From assembly GCA_017794945.1 (NCBI GenBank), contig CP051239.1:2780692-2844691 (forward strand): DNA of 64,000 nt, written 5' to 3'. Positions 17,019-25,410 of the stretch are shown in pieces (within the stretch, counting starts at the first letter, position 1; each line of letters opens with the position of its first letter). The translations under genes were made by a program, and so were the position numbers. A model generated the notes under the pieces. That model did not search any database, was not told the origin of the DNA, and worked only from the letters and a program-made list of their open reading frames with translations. Source of the stretch: Alcanivorax sp. GTDB taxonomy: Bacteria; Pseudomonadota; Gammaproteobacteria; Pseudomonadales; Alcanivoracaceae.

Positions 17019-17563
17019 GAGGTGGGCAGGCCCACCGAGGCGTGTTCCAGGGCCTGACGGACTTCTTCGGCCCATTGCAGCCAGGCGCGCTGGTCGAGAA
17101 TGCCGCGGCGTACCGTCAGGTAGCTGTAAAGGTTCTCTTCGCGGCCTTGTTCGTCCAGGCGCTGGGCCAGGGCTTCAAAGGTGGCGAGTCGTTCCCGTCG
17201 TTGTTTGGACAGTTGTTCCAGTTCCCCCAGTAGGGCGCCCGAGTCCGCCAGTTGTCCCCCCGCGACCTTGACCATGAAGGCGTCGCGGATACGGGCGGGC
17301 CCGGCGGGCTTCTTTAGCCAGCGGATCAACTCCTGCCGGCCGTCTTCGGTGATGCTGTAGAGTTTTTTGTCCGGCTTCCCCTCCTGCGGCACATGTCGAA
17401 AACTGACCATGTGTTGCTCGTTAAGCTTCCCCAGTTCCAGGTAAATCTGCTGGTGGGTGGCATTCCACACCAGGCCAATGCTATTGGCGAATTCCCTGGC
17501 GAGGTCATAGCCGCTGGCTTCTTGGTCTTGCAGTAGGACAAGAATAGCGTGGCGCAGTGACAC
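17015..17563 (-). CDS. PadR family transcriptional regulator
   Basis: A 182-residue dimeric repressor-type protein. It has an N-terminal winged helix (MSLRHAILVLLQDQEASGYD, ATHQQIYLELGKLNEQHMV, KKLYSITEDGRQELIRWL) and a C-terminal helical dimerisation domain (Vir_act_alpha_C type), which accounts for the larger size. The family senses phenolic or other small molecules and often represses a nearby efflux or detoxification gene. Here the only linked gene is DUF1853, through a 4-nt overlap. The target is not evident. Confidence 0.9.
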   Translation of the reverse strand: MSLRHAILVLLQDQEASGYDLAREFANSIGLVWNATHQQIYLELGKLNEQHMVSFRHVPQEGKPDKKLYSITEDGRQELIRWLKKPAGPARIRDAFMVKVAGGQLADSGALLGELEQLSKQRRERLATFEALAQRLDEQGREENLYSYLTVRRGILDQRAWLQWAEEVRQALEHASVGLPTS

Positions 17564-17737
17564 GGCTGACTCCTCGGTTCGTTATTCGTGGTACTAGAGG
17601 GATAGTAGAGAGCCGCTTGCGCGCTGCGCAATCCGTTGTATAAGCACTTTTGTAAAAACTTAGTGACGTTCCTTCCGCTCCCGGTACGAGCGTAAGTGTT
17701 TGTTATCAAATCGTTTTATTTCCGAAGCGGAATGAAA

Positions 17738-17763
17738 CCCGGGCGCCGCCGGGCGGCGCCGGG
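17738..17763 (-). terminator. GC-rich hairpin after the 17776-18453 gene
   Basis: GGCGCCGCC (17742-17750) faces GGCGGCGCC (17752-17760), extended by CCC/GGG outside. It lies 13 nt past the stop codon and is followed on the minus strand by TTTCATT, a weak U tract. It is a plausible terminator. Confidence 0.5.
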
Positions 17764-17775
17764 AAGGCCCTCGGC

Positions 17776-18453
17776 CTAGCGGGTCATTTGCATGGAACGG
17801 TAGTACACGGCGGACTGCAGAAACTGTTCGTCGTCCAGGTTGGGGATCACTTTATTGATCACGCCGTAGCTGGCCCGGCGGGTGGTATCGACGCCCACGT
17901 CGGCGACCTTGCGCAGGATCGGGCCGAAGCCGAGCAGGGCGATGGGCTTGTTGAAATACCATTTAAGCGCTTCGTCGGTGACGCCGCGCAGGTAGGCGAC
18001 CATCTCGTCGCGGGCGGCGGCGTTGGTGGTGCCGTCTTCCGCCATGTCGGCGAGACCGCGCCCCTGGGCGGCGAGCGGGTCGCTGATCGGGAAGGCCACA
18101 TACCAGTAGGCCTGGTCCGGGCCGGGAAAGCGGATTTCATCCATGTATTCGGCGGCGGCCTTGTTCTGCTCCAGGTCCATTTTGCGGGCGCTGCGGCCGA
18201 TCACCAGGCGGGTGGCCTTGGAAATGGTGTCCGAGGCCACCTGCACCAGGCGTTTTTGGGTACCGCTGAGGCCGGACATGGCCGCCGGTTGCAGGAAGAA
18301 GGCGTCCAGGGCCTCGTCGATGAAGGTGGTCATGATCTTTTCCACCACCTTGGGTTCGGGTTTGCTGGCGCCGTCGCGCATGCGCCGGATGAAGCCGTCG
18401 GTGGTCTGGTGCAGGTCGTCGCTGGAGCGGAAGGCCACGTAAGTTGTTGTCAT
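17776..18453 (-). CDS. Conserved hypothetical protein
   Basis: A 225-residue protein without a signal peptide. The middle is helical (KIMTTFIDEALDAFFLQPAA, LVQVASDTISKATRLVIG) and a central segment, FPGPDQAYWYVAFPISDPLA, is hydrophobic but not clearly membrane-spanning. No catalytic motif or family is recognised. It is transcribed divergently from the YbjN-like gene and followed by a GC-rich hairpin, so it is probably monocistronic. Confidence 0.75.
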   Translation of the reverse strand: MTTTYVAFRSSDDLHQTTDGFIRRMRDGASKPEPKVVEKIMTTFIDEALDAFFLQPAAMSGLSGTQKRLVQVASDTISKATRLVIGRSARKMDLEQNKAAAEYMDEIRFPGPDQAYWYVAFPISDPLAAQGRGLADMAEDGTTNAAARDEMVAYLRGVTDEALKWYFNKPIALLGFGPILRKVADVGVDTTRRASYGVINKVIPNLDDEQFLQSAVYYRSMQMTR

Positions 18454-18595
18454 TGTCTCTCTCTGTGCGGGGAGTTTGCGGAATCATAACCACCGTTGTA
18501 CCCGGCGGCGCAAGTGGGCCGATTTTCCGAGGCGGGCTCTTTCCTTTAGGTTGCGAATGCCGGATGATGCGCCCCCTGAACAGAGGAGTAAGCCG

Positions 18596-19066
18596 ATGCT
18601 GACGGTGGTCACGCCGGATGCGGAGCAAGTCACGCGCTGGCTGGAACAGGCCAATATCCAACATTACATCTGCGACCAGTGCCATGGGCTGCATCTTTCC
18701 GAGCTGCAGGGCCGGGAAGGGGTGGTGGACGCGCGTCTGTTCGTGGAAGAAGACGGGGTGTTGTTCTCCACCGAGTTGGAAGTCAGGCCGGCGGCGTTGT
18801 TCACGGTGCAGGCGGACCTTACCCGCCTGAATATGGAATACCCCTCCTTGAAGCTGTTCCTGGATGTCAACGACGACTCCATGCCGCGGCTGGTCGCCTG
18901 CGACCTGCTGCTGGGCCGCCGGGGGGTCACCTTCGAGCAATTTCTCTATTTCGTGCAGGCGACGCTGGACGCCACCGTGCAACTGCTGGAAGATTCCCAG
19001 CAGGCCGACTGGTTGTTCTGGCCCGACGACGATGTCCCGCCCGCCGAACCGGGCTCGTTGCACTAA
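18596..19066 (+). CDS. YbjN domain-containing protein
   Basis: A 156-residue YbjN-like protein. The N-terminal half has ITRWLE-type helix and CDQCHGLHLSELQGREGVVD, and the second half has TRLNMEYPSLKLFLDVNDDS and GVTFEQFLYFVQATLDATVQ. The YbjN fold resembles type III secretion chaperones and acts in stress-related regulation in enterics. The start at 18596 is fixed by GAGGAG upstream; the frame extends further up but without an RBS. It is followed after 29 nt by the 2OG oxygenase gene. Confidence 0.75.
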   Translation: MLTVVTPDAEQVTRWLEQANIQHYICDQCHGLHLSELQGREGVVDARLFVEEDGVLFSTELEVRPAALFTVQADLTRLNMEYPSLKLFLDVNDDSMPRLVACDLLLGRRGVTFEQFLYFVQATLDATVQLLEDSQQADWLFWPDDDVPPAEPGSLH

Positions 19067-19095
19067 CACGGCACCCGCCTTCCGAGGACCCCGCC

Positions 19096-19758
19096 CTGGA
19101 AAATCACGCTGATCTGTTCGACGGCGGCAGCCCGCGCTGCCAGCGGCTGATCGATGATCTGGTGGCCCGGCAGTACGCCGTGGCGCCCAATTACTTTCCC
19201 GCCCATCTGGTTCGTGCCCTGCGCCGCGAGGCGTTGCTGCGTGACCGGCGCGGGGAATTCCAGAGCGCGGGCATCGGCCGGCGCGGCGAACACCAGCACA
19301 ACGCCCGCGTGCGCCGCGACCGCACCCTCTGGCTGGACGGGTCCACGCTGGCCCAGTGCCGTCTGCTGGGCGAGTTCGAGCAACTGCGGCTGGCGGTGAA
19401 CCGGCAGCTGTTCATGGGCCTGTTCGACCTGGAATCCCATTTCGCGGTGTACGATCCCGGCGCGTTTTACCGGCGCCACCTGGACGCGTTCAACGGTCGC
19501 AACGGGCGGGTATTGTCGGTGGTGGTCTACCTCAACGATCAATGGCGCAGTGAAGAAGGCGGCCGCCTTCGTATCTGGGCCGATCCGGACGCCGTCCACC
19601 CGGCCACCGAGGTGGAGCCCCGCGCCGGTACCCTGGTGTGCTTTCTCAGCGACCGGATCCCGCACGAGGTGCTGGAAGCCCGCCGTCAACGGGTTTCCGT
19701 GGCCGGCTGGTTCCGTTGTAATAACAGCACCGCGGACCGTCCCGATCCGCCCCGTTAA
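19096..19758 (+). CDS. 2-oxoglutarate/Fe(II)-dependent oxygenase
   Basis: About 220 residues of a prolyl-4-hydroxylase/SM-20-like dioxygenase. The iron triad is visible as H and D in FYRRHLDAF and H in RIPHEVLEARRQRVSVAGWF, where the arginine would bind 2-oxoglutarate. VYLNDQW and EGGRLRIW are typical core strands. No ATG or GTG exists in frame near the expected N-terminus. A CTG at 19096 with CGAGGA 8 nt upstream is the best candidate, otherwise a start inside the N-terminal helix. The substrate is unknown; family members hydroxylate protein or small-molecule targets. Confidence 0.82.
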   Translation: MENHADLFDGGSPRCQRLIDDLVARQYAVAPNYFPAHLVRALRREALLRDRRGEFQSAGIGRRGEHQHNARVRRDRTLWLDGSTLAQCRLLGEFEQLRLAVNRQLFMGLFDLESHFAVYDPGAFYRRHLDAFNGRNGRVLSVVVYLNDQWRSEEGGRLRIWADPDAVHPATEVEPRAGTLVCFLSDRIPHEVLEARRQRVSVAGWFRCNNSTADRPDPPR

Positions 19759-19773
19759 TCCCTTCTTGAAAGC

Positions 19774-19801
19774 CTTGAAATCCGTTTCGGTGACCCTATT
19801 T
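19774..19801 (+). promoter_or_regulatory. Sigma-32 (heat-shock) promoter
   Basis: CTTGAAA (19774-19780), a 13-nt spacer, then CCCTATTT (19794-19801). This matches the sigma-32 consensus CTTGAAA-N13-15-CCCCATNT with one mismatch in the -10 element. It lies about 100 nt upstream of the hsp20 start codon. Confidence 0.8.
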
Positions 19802-19903
19802 CATTCACCGTGACGCACAGCCGGCTGAAGTTGTCACGCCTACTTGAAGATTGTTTGCGCGGTCGCCTGCGGGGACCGCTTACGATGCTATGGAGGTAAC
19901 GTG

Positions 19904-20326
19904 ATGAATACTTTGGCACCCCTTTTCCGGCACAGCGTGGGGTTCGACCGGTTCGATGACTGGCTGGAAACGGCCCTGCGTTCGGACCAGTCCAACGGCT
20001 ACCCGCCCTATGACATTATCCGGGAAAGCGACGGCACCTACCGGGTGGTGATGGCGGTGGCCGGCTTCAGCCGCGCCGATCTGGACATTACCGTGCAGGA
20101 AAATCTGCTGCGCATCAGCGGTAAACCGGCCGAGGAAGACAGCGAGCAGCGCACCTGGCTGCATCGGGGCATCGCCCGCCGCGGTTTTGAACGCAGCTTC
20201 CGGCTCGCCGACCACGTTCAGGTGGAAGGCGCGACCATGGAAGACGGCCTGCTGATCGTGCACCTGACCCGGGTGGTTCCGGAGGCGCACAAACCGCGCC
20301 AGATCCCGATCGGGGAACCGCACTAA
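19904..20326 (+). CDS. Hsp20 family small heat-shock chaperone (IbpA-like)
   Basis: A 140-residue ATP-independent holdase that binds unfolding proteins. The alpha-crystallin domain is complete: YDIIRESDGTYRVVMAVAGF, DLDITVQENLLRISGK, RGIARRGFERSFRLADHV and a final GLLIVHLTRVVPE strand, with a short C-terminal tail carrying an IPI motif (RQIPIG) for oligomer contacts. GGAGGTAAC precedes the ATG at 19904; the frame above it is not needed. A sigma-32 promoter lies upstream and an intrinsic terminator downstream, so the gene is a stand-alone heat-shock unit. Confidence 0.96.
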   Translation: MNTLAPLFRHSVGFDRFDDWLETALRSDQSNGYPPYDIIRESDGTYRVVMAVAGFSRADLDITVQENLLRISGKPAEEDSEQRTWLHRGIARRGFERSFRLADHVQVEGATMEDGLLIVHLTRVVPEAHKPRQIPIGEPH

Positions 20327-20335
20327 ACCGCCTGA

Positions 20336-20361
20336 AGGGCCGGCCCGCGCCGGCCCTTTTT
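20336..20361 (+). terminator. Rho-independent terminator of hsp20
   Basis: AGGGCCGGC and GCCGGCCCT form a 9-bp stem with a CCGC loop, followed by a run of five T. It begins 9 nt after the hsp20 stop codon. Confidence 0.92.
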
Positions 20362-20481
20362 CGTTTATCCCGTTTCGATATGAGCGTCTCGCCTATATAG
20401 CAAAGCAATCTAGCTTCTTCACTGCGTATCCCGGCGTCTCGGTAGCACAATTGAAGGAAGCAGGTGACAGGGAGAAGCCTC

Positions 20482-21000
20482 ATGAAACGGTTCTATTATC
20501 TGACCGCGTCGATCGACAGCGTGCAGCATATTTCCCGGGATCTGGACCGCGCCGGCATCGACGCCGGACGGTTGCACGTGCTGGGGCGCGACCCGGGGCC
20601 GCTGGAAGCGGCCAAGGTGCACGGCACTACCGTCTGGGAAGACACCGAGATCATGCACACCGGTTTTCTGGGCGCGTTGATCGGCGCCATCGCCGGCATC
20701 GTGCTGGGCTTCATGCTGGCCGGCATGGACCCCTGGGGCTGGCAGCTCTCGGTGAGCGTGGTGCCGATCACCACCTTGTTCGGGCTGTGCTTCGGCGCCT
20801 GGATGGGGGGCATCTTCGGTATCTCTTTGCGCAACCACCACCTGCGGCCCTATTGGCGCGAGGTGGAGAAGGGCCAGTACCTGGTGATGGTGGACGCCGA
20901 TGACGACGCCCAGGCCGGGCGCATCGTGCGCGTCATGAACGACAGCCACGGCGAGGCCCGGGAAGTGGGGCGCGAGGATTCTTTCAGCCCGTTCGACTGA
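20482..21000 (+). CDS. Integral membrane protein, stress-protein-like
   Basis: A 172-residue protein with a soluble N-terminal segment (FYYLTASIDSVQHISRDLDR, LHVLGRD) of ferredoxin-like pattern. Two membrane helices follow (GFLGALIGAIAGIVLGFMLA and LFGLCFGAWMGGIFGISL), then a soluble C-terminal segment (YLVMVDADDDAQAGRIVRVM). The architecture recalls DUF1269/general-stress-17M-like proteins, but I do not assign a family firmly. The start at 20482 is set by GGGAG 7 nt upstream. It is monocistronic, between hsp20 and the 4.5S RNA gene. Confidence 0.75.
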   Translation: MKRFYYLTASIDSVQHISRDLDRAGIDAGRLHVLGRDPGPLEAAKVHGTTVWEDTEIMHTGFLGALIGAIAGIVLGFMLAGMDPWGWQLSVSVVPITTLFGLCFGAWMGGIFGISLRNHHLRPYWREVEKGQYLVMVDADDDAQAGRIVRVMNDSHGEAREVGREDSFSPFD

Positions 21001-21007
21001 GCCGTGC

Positions 21008-21036
21008 TTGCAAAGAATCCGGCCTTTGGCCACAAT
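21008..21036 (+). promoter_or_regulatory. Candidate promoter of the 4.5S RNA gene
   Basis: TTGCAA (21008-21013), a 17-nt spacer and CACAAT (21031-21036). A start about 7 nt further on would give a precursor with roughly 20 extra 5' bases, comparable to the RNase P-trimmed leader of E. coli 4.5S RNA. Confidence 0.45.
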
Positions 21037-21061
21037 GCGCGCTCGCTGAAAAGCGCGTTAT

Positions 21062-21171
<110 letters not shown>

Positions 21172-21277
21172 TCCAATTTCTTCCCTTGTCAGGCCCCTCC
21201 CGCTGTCTTAAACCGGTCAGATTCGCTAGCATACGGCTTTCCCCCGAAGCCCCGGATAGCCCTTTGGCTGGAGAGCG

Positions 21278-23107
21278 ATGAGTTACCAGGTTCTCGCCCG
21301 CAAATATCGACCGCGCACCTTCGACGAGCTGGTGGGCCAGGAGCATGTGTCCCGGGCGCTCACTCACGCGCTGGATCAGGACCGCCTGCATCACGCCTAT
21401 TTGTTCACCGGCACCCGCGGGGTCGGCAAGACCACCATCGCGCGTATTCTGTCCCGCTGTCTGAACTGCGAAGAGGGGGTCAGCAGCCGGCCCTGCGGGG
21501 TCTGTCCCACCTGCGAGGAGATCGGCGAAGGCCGCTTCGTGGATCTGATCGAGGTGGACGCCGCCAGCCGTACCAAGGTGGAGGACACCCGCGAGCTGCT
21601 TGAGAACGTGCAGTACGCGCCCACCCGGGGCCGCTATAAGGTGTACCTGATCGATGAGGTGCACATGCTTTCGGCGCACTCTTTCAATGCGTTGCTGAAG
21701 ACGCTGGAAGAGCCGCCGCCGCACGTTAAATTCCTGCTTGCCACCACCGACCCCCAGCGCCTGCCGGTGACGGTGCTGTCCCGCTGTCTGCAGTTCAGCC
21801 TCAAGGCGCTGCCCGCCGAGCAGATCGCCGGCCACCTGAAAGCGCTGCTCGAGCGCGAGATGATCCGCTTCGAGGAGCCGGCGCTGCTGGCCCTGGGCCG
21901 GGCGGCGCAGGGCTCCATGCGCGACGCCCTGAGTCTCACCGACCAGGCGATTTCGTTTGGCGGCGAGCAGCTCACCGCCCAGTCGGTGAGTGCCATGCTG
22001 GGCACCGTGGACCGGGGCCATGTGCATACCCTGCTGGAAGCGCTGGCCGGTGGCGAAGCCGCCGCCGTGCTGCAGGGGTTGGCGGCGATCGCCGAGCACG
22101 CGCCGGACGAGTTGGCGCTGCTGGATGAGCTGGTCTCCGCCCTGCACGAACTGGCGGTAATCCAGGCGCTGGGCGGGGAGGGCGCCGACGAGGCCATGGT
22201 GGCCTTGGCTGGACGCTTCCAGGCGGAGCAGATTCAGCTGTATTACGACGTGGCGTTGCGCGGACGGCGGGATATCCAGGACGCTCCGGACGCCCGGGCG
22301 GCGCTGGAAATGATCCTGCTGCGCATGGTGCTGTTTTCCCCGCGTGGCGTGCTGCCGGGCGGGGAGGCCCGCGCCCCGGCAAAAAAGCCTGACACCCCGG
22401 CGCCGTCGCCTCAGGGCGGCGGCGGGCCGGGGGATTTACGCGCCTTGCTCGGCGGTGACACGCCCCGGCGCACCGCGCCCAAGGAGCCGGTGGCGCCGGA
22501 GCCGCGCACCGAAGCGCCGCCGCCCGCCGAGCCGCCGCAAGCTGAGCGCCCGCCCGCCGAAGCCCCGGCTGCGCGCGGTGAGCCGTCTTCGGCCACGTCA
22601 TCCGCGCCCGCCCCGGCGCCGGCCTCCGAAGTGGCGCCCGTGTCGGAGCCGGAGCCGGAAGCCGAGCCCACGCCAATGCCGTTGGCGGAACCGGAATCCG
22701 ATCAGGATGTGGGCTCCTGGTGGGCCGCCCTGGTGGAGCGCCTGCCGCTGGACGGCGCGGCGCGCAACCTGGCCCGCAACACGGTGTTGGCGGCCCGCGA
22801 GGAAAATCAGTGGACCCTGCGCCTGAGCACCGGCCACCAGGTGCTGGTGAACCCGGAACGCACCCAGGAGCTGGCCGGCGCCCTCAGCGACTATTTTCAG
22901 CGCCGTATCCGGCTGAATCTGGAATACGATGCCGACGCCGGCGACACCCCGGAGGCCATCGACCAGGAGCGCCGCCGGGTGCGGCTGGAGCAAGCGCGCG
23001 GCGCCTTGCTGGAAGACCGCACCGTGCGGACCCTGATTGAGCAGTTCAACGCCCGGCTGGATGAAAGCAGCATCCAGCCCCGGGACCACGACCAATCCAC
23101 CGATTGA
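21278..23107 (+). CDS. dnaX: DNA polymerase III subunit tau (and gamma by frameshift)
   Basis: Clamp-loader ATPase of the replisome; 609 residues as tau. Walker A GTRGVGKT is at residues 45-52, zinc cysteines are C64, C73, C76 and C79, LIDEVHML is the Walker B, and the SRC sensor is in [10 protein letters not shown] proline/alanine/glutamate-rich linker (about residues 360-490) is followed by the tau-specific domain that binds DnaB and the polymerase. An A AAA AAG slippery site at 22381-22387 followed by a stem-loop predicts a gamma product of 371 residues. GGAGAG precedes the ATG. It heads dnaX-ybaB-recR. Confidence 0.96.
   Translation: MSYQVLARKYRPRTFDELVGQEHVSRALTHALDQDRLHHAYLFTGTRGVGKTTIARILSRCLNCEEGVSSRPCGVCPTCEEIGEGRFVDLIEVDAASRTKVEDTRELLENVQYAPTRGRYKVYLIDEVHMLSAHSFNALLKTLEEPPPHVKFLLATTDPQRLPVTVLSRCLQFSLKALPAEQIAGHLKALLEREMIRFEEPALLALGRAAQGSMRDALSLTDQAISFGGEQLTAQSVSAMLGTVDRGHVHTLLEALAGGEAAAVLQGLAAIAEHAPDELALLDELVSALHELAVIQALGGEGADEAMVALAGRFQAEQIQLYYDVALRGRRDIQDAPDARAALEMILLRMVLFSPRGVLPGGEARAPAKKPDTPAPSPQGGGGPGDLRALLGGDTPRRTAPKEPVAPEPRTEAPPPAEPPQAERPPAEAPAARGEPSSATSSAPAPAPASEVAPVSEPEPEAEPTPMPLAEPESDQDVGSWWAALVERLPLDGAARNLARNTVLAAREENQWTLRLSTGHQVLVNPERTQELAGALSDYFQRRIRLNLEYDADAGDTPEAIDQERRRVRLEQARGALLEDRTVRTLIEQFNARLDESSIQPRDHDQSTD
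22361..22432 (+). promoter_or_regulatory. Programmed -1 ribosomal frameshift signal in dnaX
   Basis: Shine-Dalgarno-like GGGGAGG (22361-22367), slippery heptamer A AAA AAG (22381-22387) in the correct phase (GCA AAA AAG), a 7-nt spacer, then a GC-rich stem: CCCCGGC+GCCGTCGCC (22395-22410) with GGCGGCGGC+GCCGGGG (22415-22432) around a TCAG loop. A -1 slip reads GCC then TGA, ending gamma at 22392, as in the E. coli gene. Confidence 0.85.
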
Positions 23108-23118
23108 AAAGGTGCGTC

Positions 23119-23436
23119 ATGGATTTCGATATGAACAACCTTCTCCAGCAGGCACAGCAGATGCAGGAGAAGATGAAGAAAGCCCAGGAAGAGGCCGCCA
23201 ACGCGGAAGTCACCGGTGAAGCCGGCGCCGGCCTGGTGAAGGTGGTTATGAACGGCCGCCACGACGTGAAGAATGTTTCCCTGGATCCAAGCCTGATGAG
23301 CGAAGACAAGGAAATGCTGGAAGACCTGTTGGCGGCGGCGGTCAACGACGCGGTGCGCCGCGTGGAAAGCAGCCAGAAAGACATGATGAAGGGCATGACC
23401 GACGGCTTCCCCTTCCCGCCGGGGTTCAAGCCGTGA
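23119..23436 (+). CDS. ybaB: YbaB/EbfC nucleoid-associated protein
   Basis: A 105-residue DNA-binding dimer that bridges nucleoid DNA. Typical sequence: [20 protein letters not shown] coiled region, [20 protein letters not shown] sheet, [17 protein letters not shown] helix, and a glycine/proline-rich tail PFPPGFKP. The ATG at 23119 (AAAAGG upstream) is preferred to the TTG at 23104. It lies 11 nt after dnaX and overlaps recR by GTGA, the standard dnaX-ybaB-recR order. Confidence 0.95.
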   Translation: MDFDMNNLLQQAQQMQEKMKKAQEEAANAEVTGEAGAGLVKVVMNGRHDVKNVSLDPSLMSEDKEMLEDLLAAAVNDAVRRVESSQKDMMKGMTDGFPFPPGFKP

Positions 23437-24035
23437 AGCACACTCCCCTGGTGGAGAAGCTGATCCAGTCGTTCACCTGCCTGCCCGGGGTGGGGCCGCG
23501 CTCCGCCCAGCGCATGGCCTACGCGCTGTTGGAACGGGGCCGCGACGATGGTCGCGGTCTGGCGGCGGCGCTGAGCGCGGCCATGGACGGCGTTAAGCAG
23601 TGCCGCCGCTGCCGCAACTACGCCGAGCAGGAGCTGTGCCCGATTTGCCAGGACCCGCGCCGGGACCCGGGCCTGGTGTGTATCGTCGCCTCGCCGGCGG
23701 ACGTGCTGGCGGTGGAGCAATCGGCGGAGTACCGGGGCCACTACTTCGTGCTGATGGGCGAGCTGTCGCCGCTGGACGGTGTCGGCCCCCGCGAGCTGGG
23801 CCTGGACGTGCTGGAAGCCCGGCTCAACGAGGGCCAGATCCAGGAGTTGATCCTGGCCACCGGCACCACCGTGGAAGGCGAGGCCACCGCGCACTACGTG
23901 CTGGACCTGGCCCGGGAAGCCGGCGTCAGCGTCACCCGCATCGCCCAGGGCGTGCCCATGGGCGGCGACCTGGAATTCGTCGACGGCGCCACTCTGGCCC
24001 AGGCCCTGCGCGGCCGCCGGCCGTTTTCTTGCTGA
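23433..24035 (+). CDS. recR: Recombination mediator RecR
   Basis: Works with RecF and RecO to load RecA on gapped DNA. It has 200 residues, the usual length. An N-terminal helix-hairpin-helix is present ([20 protein letters not shown]), then a C4 zinc finger ([19 protein letters not shown]), a Toprim domain starting at [16 protein letters not shown], and the C-terminal [19 protein letters not shown]. The GTG start overlaps the ybaB stop codon, indicating translational coupling. Confidence 0.96.
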   Translation: MKHTPLVEKLIQSFTCLPGVGPRSAQRMAYALLERGRDDGRGLAAALSAAMDGVKQCRRCRNYAEQELCPICQDPRRDPGLVCIVASPADVLAVEQSAEYRGHYFVLMGELSPLDGVGPRELGLDVLEARLNEGQIQELILATGTTVEGEATAHYVLDLAREAGVSVTRIAQGVPMGGDLEFVDGATLAQALRGRRPFSC

Positions 24036-24115
24036 CCCCTTCCTGAACCGCGCGGGCGGCGCCCGCGTGCCCCTTGCGGTTACCTTGCTGCTTTGCTCCC
24101 ACGGGGCTACCATGC

Positions 24116-24137
24116 AAACCAAGCAAGCGCTTGGTTT
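24116..24137. promoter_or_regulatory. Operator-like palindrome upstream of acyl-CoA dehydrogenase
   Basis: AAACCAAGC (24116-24124) and GCTTGGTTT (24129-24137) are perfect inverted repeats with a 4-nt centre. The site ends 28 nt before the GTG start codon. Symmetry, size and position fit a TetR-type repressor site on a fatty-acid gene; the cognate regulator is not in the window. Confidence 0.6.
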
Positions 24138-24165
24138 ATGACGCTCGATACACTAAGGAGATCCC

Positions 24166-25308
24166 GTGCCTGAACTGTCCTACTTCGACGACACCCACCG
24201 CATGGTCCGCGACACCGTGCGCAGCTTCGTTCAGCGTGAAATTCTGCCCTACGTCAACGACTGGGAAGAAGCCGGGGAATTTCCCCGCGAGCTTTATAAG
24301 AAGGCGGCGGACGCCGGCATTCTCGGTATCGGCGCACCGGAGAAATGGGGCGGCAGTGGCGAAGACGTATTCATGAAAGTGGCCGCCTGCGAGGAGATGG
24401 TGCGCTGCACCTCCGGCGGCGTGGGCGCCAGCCTGGGATCGCTGGATATCGGCCTGCCACCGGTCTGGAAATGGGGCTCCGAGGCGCTTCAAGAGAAGGT
24501 GGTGCCGCCGGTGCTGGCGGGCGAAAAGATCGCCGCGCTGGCGGTCACCGAGCCGGGCGGCGGTTCCGACGTGGCCAACCTGCGCACCCGCGCGGTGCGA
24601 GACGGCGACCACTATGTGGTCAACGGCAGCAAGACCTTTATCACCAGCGGCGTGCGTGCTGACTATTACACCGTGGCGGTGCGCACCGGCGACCCGGGTT
24701 TCGGCGGCATCTCACTGCTGCTGGTGGAGAAAGACACCCCTGGCTTCACTGTTGGGCGCAAGCTCAAGAAGATGGGTTGGTGGGCGTCCGACACCGCCGA
24801 GCTGTTCTTCGAGGACTGCCGGGTGCCGGCGGAAAATCTGATCGGCGCGGAGAACGGCGGCTTCTTCTGCATCATGAGTAACTTCCAGATGGAGCGCCTG
24901 ATTCTCGCGGTCACCGCCAACATGACCGCCCAGGTGGCGCTGGACGAAGCCATGGCCTATGCCCGCGAACGCGAGGCGTTCGGCCGCCCGATCGCCGGCT
25001 TCCAGGTGACCCGCCACAAGCTGGCGGAAATGGCCACCCAGGTGGCGGTGAGCCGGGAGTTCACCTACCGGGTGGCGGCGCGGCTGGCCAACGGCGAGGA
25101 CTGCGTGCTGGACGTGTCCATGGCCAAGAATCAGGCCACCCAGTGCGCCGACCGGGTGACCTGGGACGCGGTGCAGATCTTCGGTGGCGCCGGCTATATG
25201 CGCGGCACCGTGGTGGAGCGGCTGTTCCGCGACAACCGCATTCTCTCCATCGGCGGCGGTACCTACGAGATCATGAACGAGGTGATTGCCAAGCGTCTGG
25301 GGCTGTAG
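24166..25308 (+). CDS. Acyl-CoA dehydrogenase
   Basis: FAD flavoprotein of beta-oxidation, 380 residues. Motifs: LAVTEPGGGSDVANLRT (flavin contact), GSKTFITSGVRADYYTVAVR, MGWWASDTAELFFEDCRVP, AFGRPIAGFQVTRHKLAEMA, and the C-terminal QIFGGAGYMRGTVVERLFRD with GGTYEIMNEVIAKRLGL. The DTAEL loop and GGTYEI ending resemble medium/long-chain or branched-chain enzymes. Chain specificity cannot be set by eye. GTG start with AAGGAG upstream. It is preceded by a palindromic operator and followed by a REP-like hairpin that overlaps its stop codon. Confidence 0.95.
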   Translation: MPELSYFDDTHRMVRDTVRSFVQREILPYVNDWEEAGEFPRELYKKAADAGILGIGAPEKWGGSGEDVFMKVAACEEMVRCTSGGVGASLGSLDIGLPPVWKWGSEALQEKVVPPVLAGEKIAALAVTEPGGGSDVANLRTRAVRDGDHYVVNGSKTFITSGVRADYYTVAVRTGDPGFGGISLLLVEKDTPGFTVGRKLKKMGWWASDTAELFFEDCRVPAENLIGAENGGFFCIMSNFQMERLILAVTANMTAQVALDEAMAYAREREAFGRPIAGFQVTRHKLAEMATQVAVSREFTYRVAARLANGEDCVLDVSMAKNQATQCADRVTWDAVQIFGGAGYMRGTVVERLFRDNRILSIGGGTYEIMNEVIAKRLGL

Positions 25309-25329
25309 GAGCGGTCGTTCGACCGCTCG
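25305..25329. repeat. REP-like hairpin
   Basis: GTAGGAGCGGTC pairs with GACCGCTC around GTTC. It shares the head GTAGGAGCGG with the larger element at 57942-58005 and with Pseudomonas REP sequences. The TAG of the head is the stop codon of the acyl-CoA dehydrogenase. Confidence 0.65.
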
Positions 25330-25404
25330 ATACAGGTCGCAGGATACAGGATTCAGGAGAGCGCATGGCCCCTGCGCTGCATCCTGTATCCTGACTCCTG
25401 CATC
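25329..25404. repeat. Dispersed ACAGGAT-type inverted repeat, copy 1
   Basis: Clusters of the heptad-like unit CAGGAT(A/T/G) (GATACAGG, AGGATACAGGATTCAGGA) face the complementary cluster ATCCTGTATCCTGACTCCTG. The central hairpin is AGCGCA/TGCGCT. A second, diverged copy lies at 51573-51648. It separates the convergent acyl-CoA dehydrogenase and solute-binding protein genes. Confidence 0.65.
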
Positions 25405-25410
25405 GGGTTT

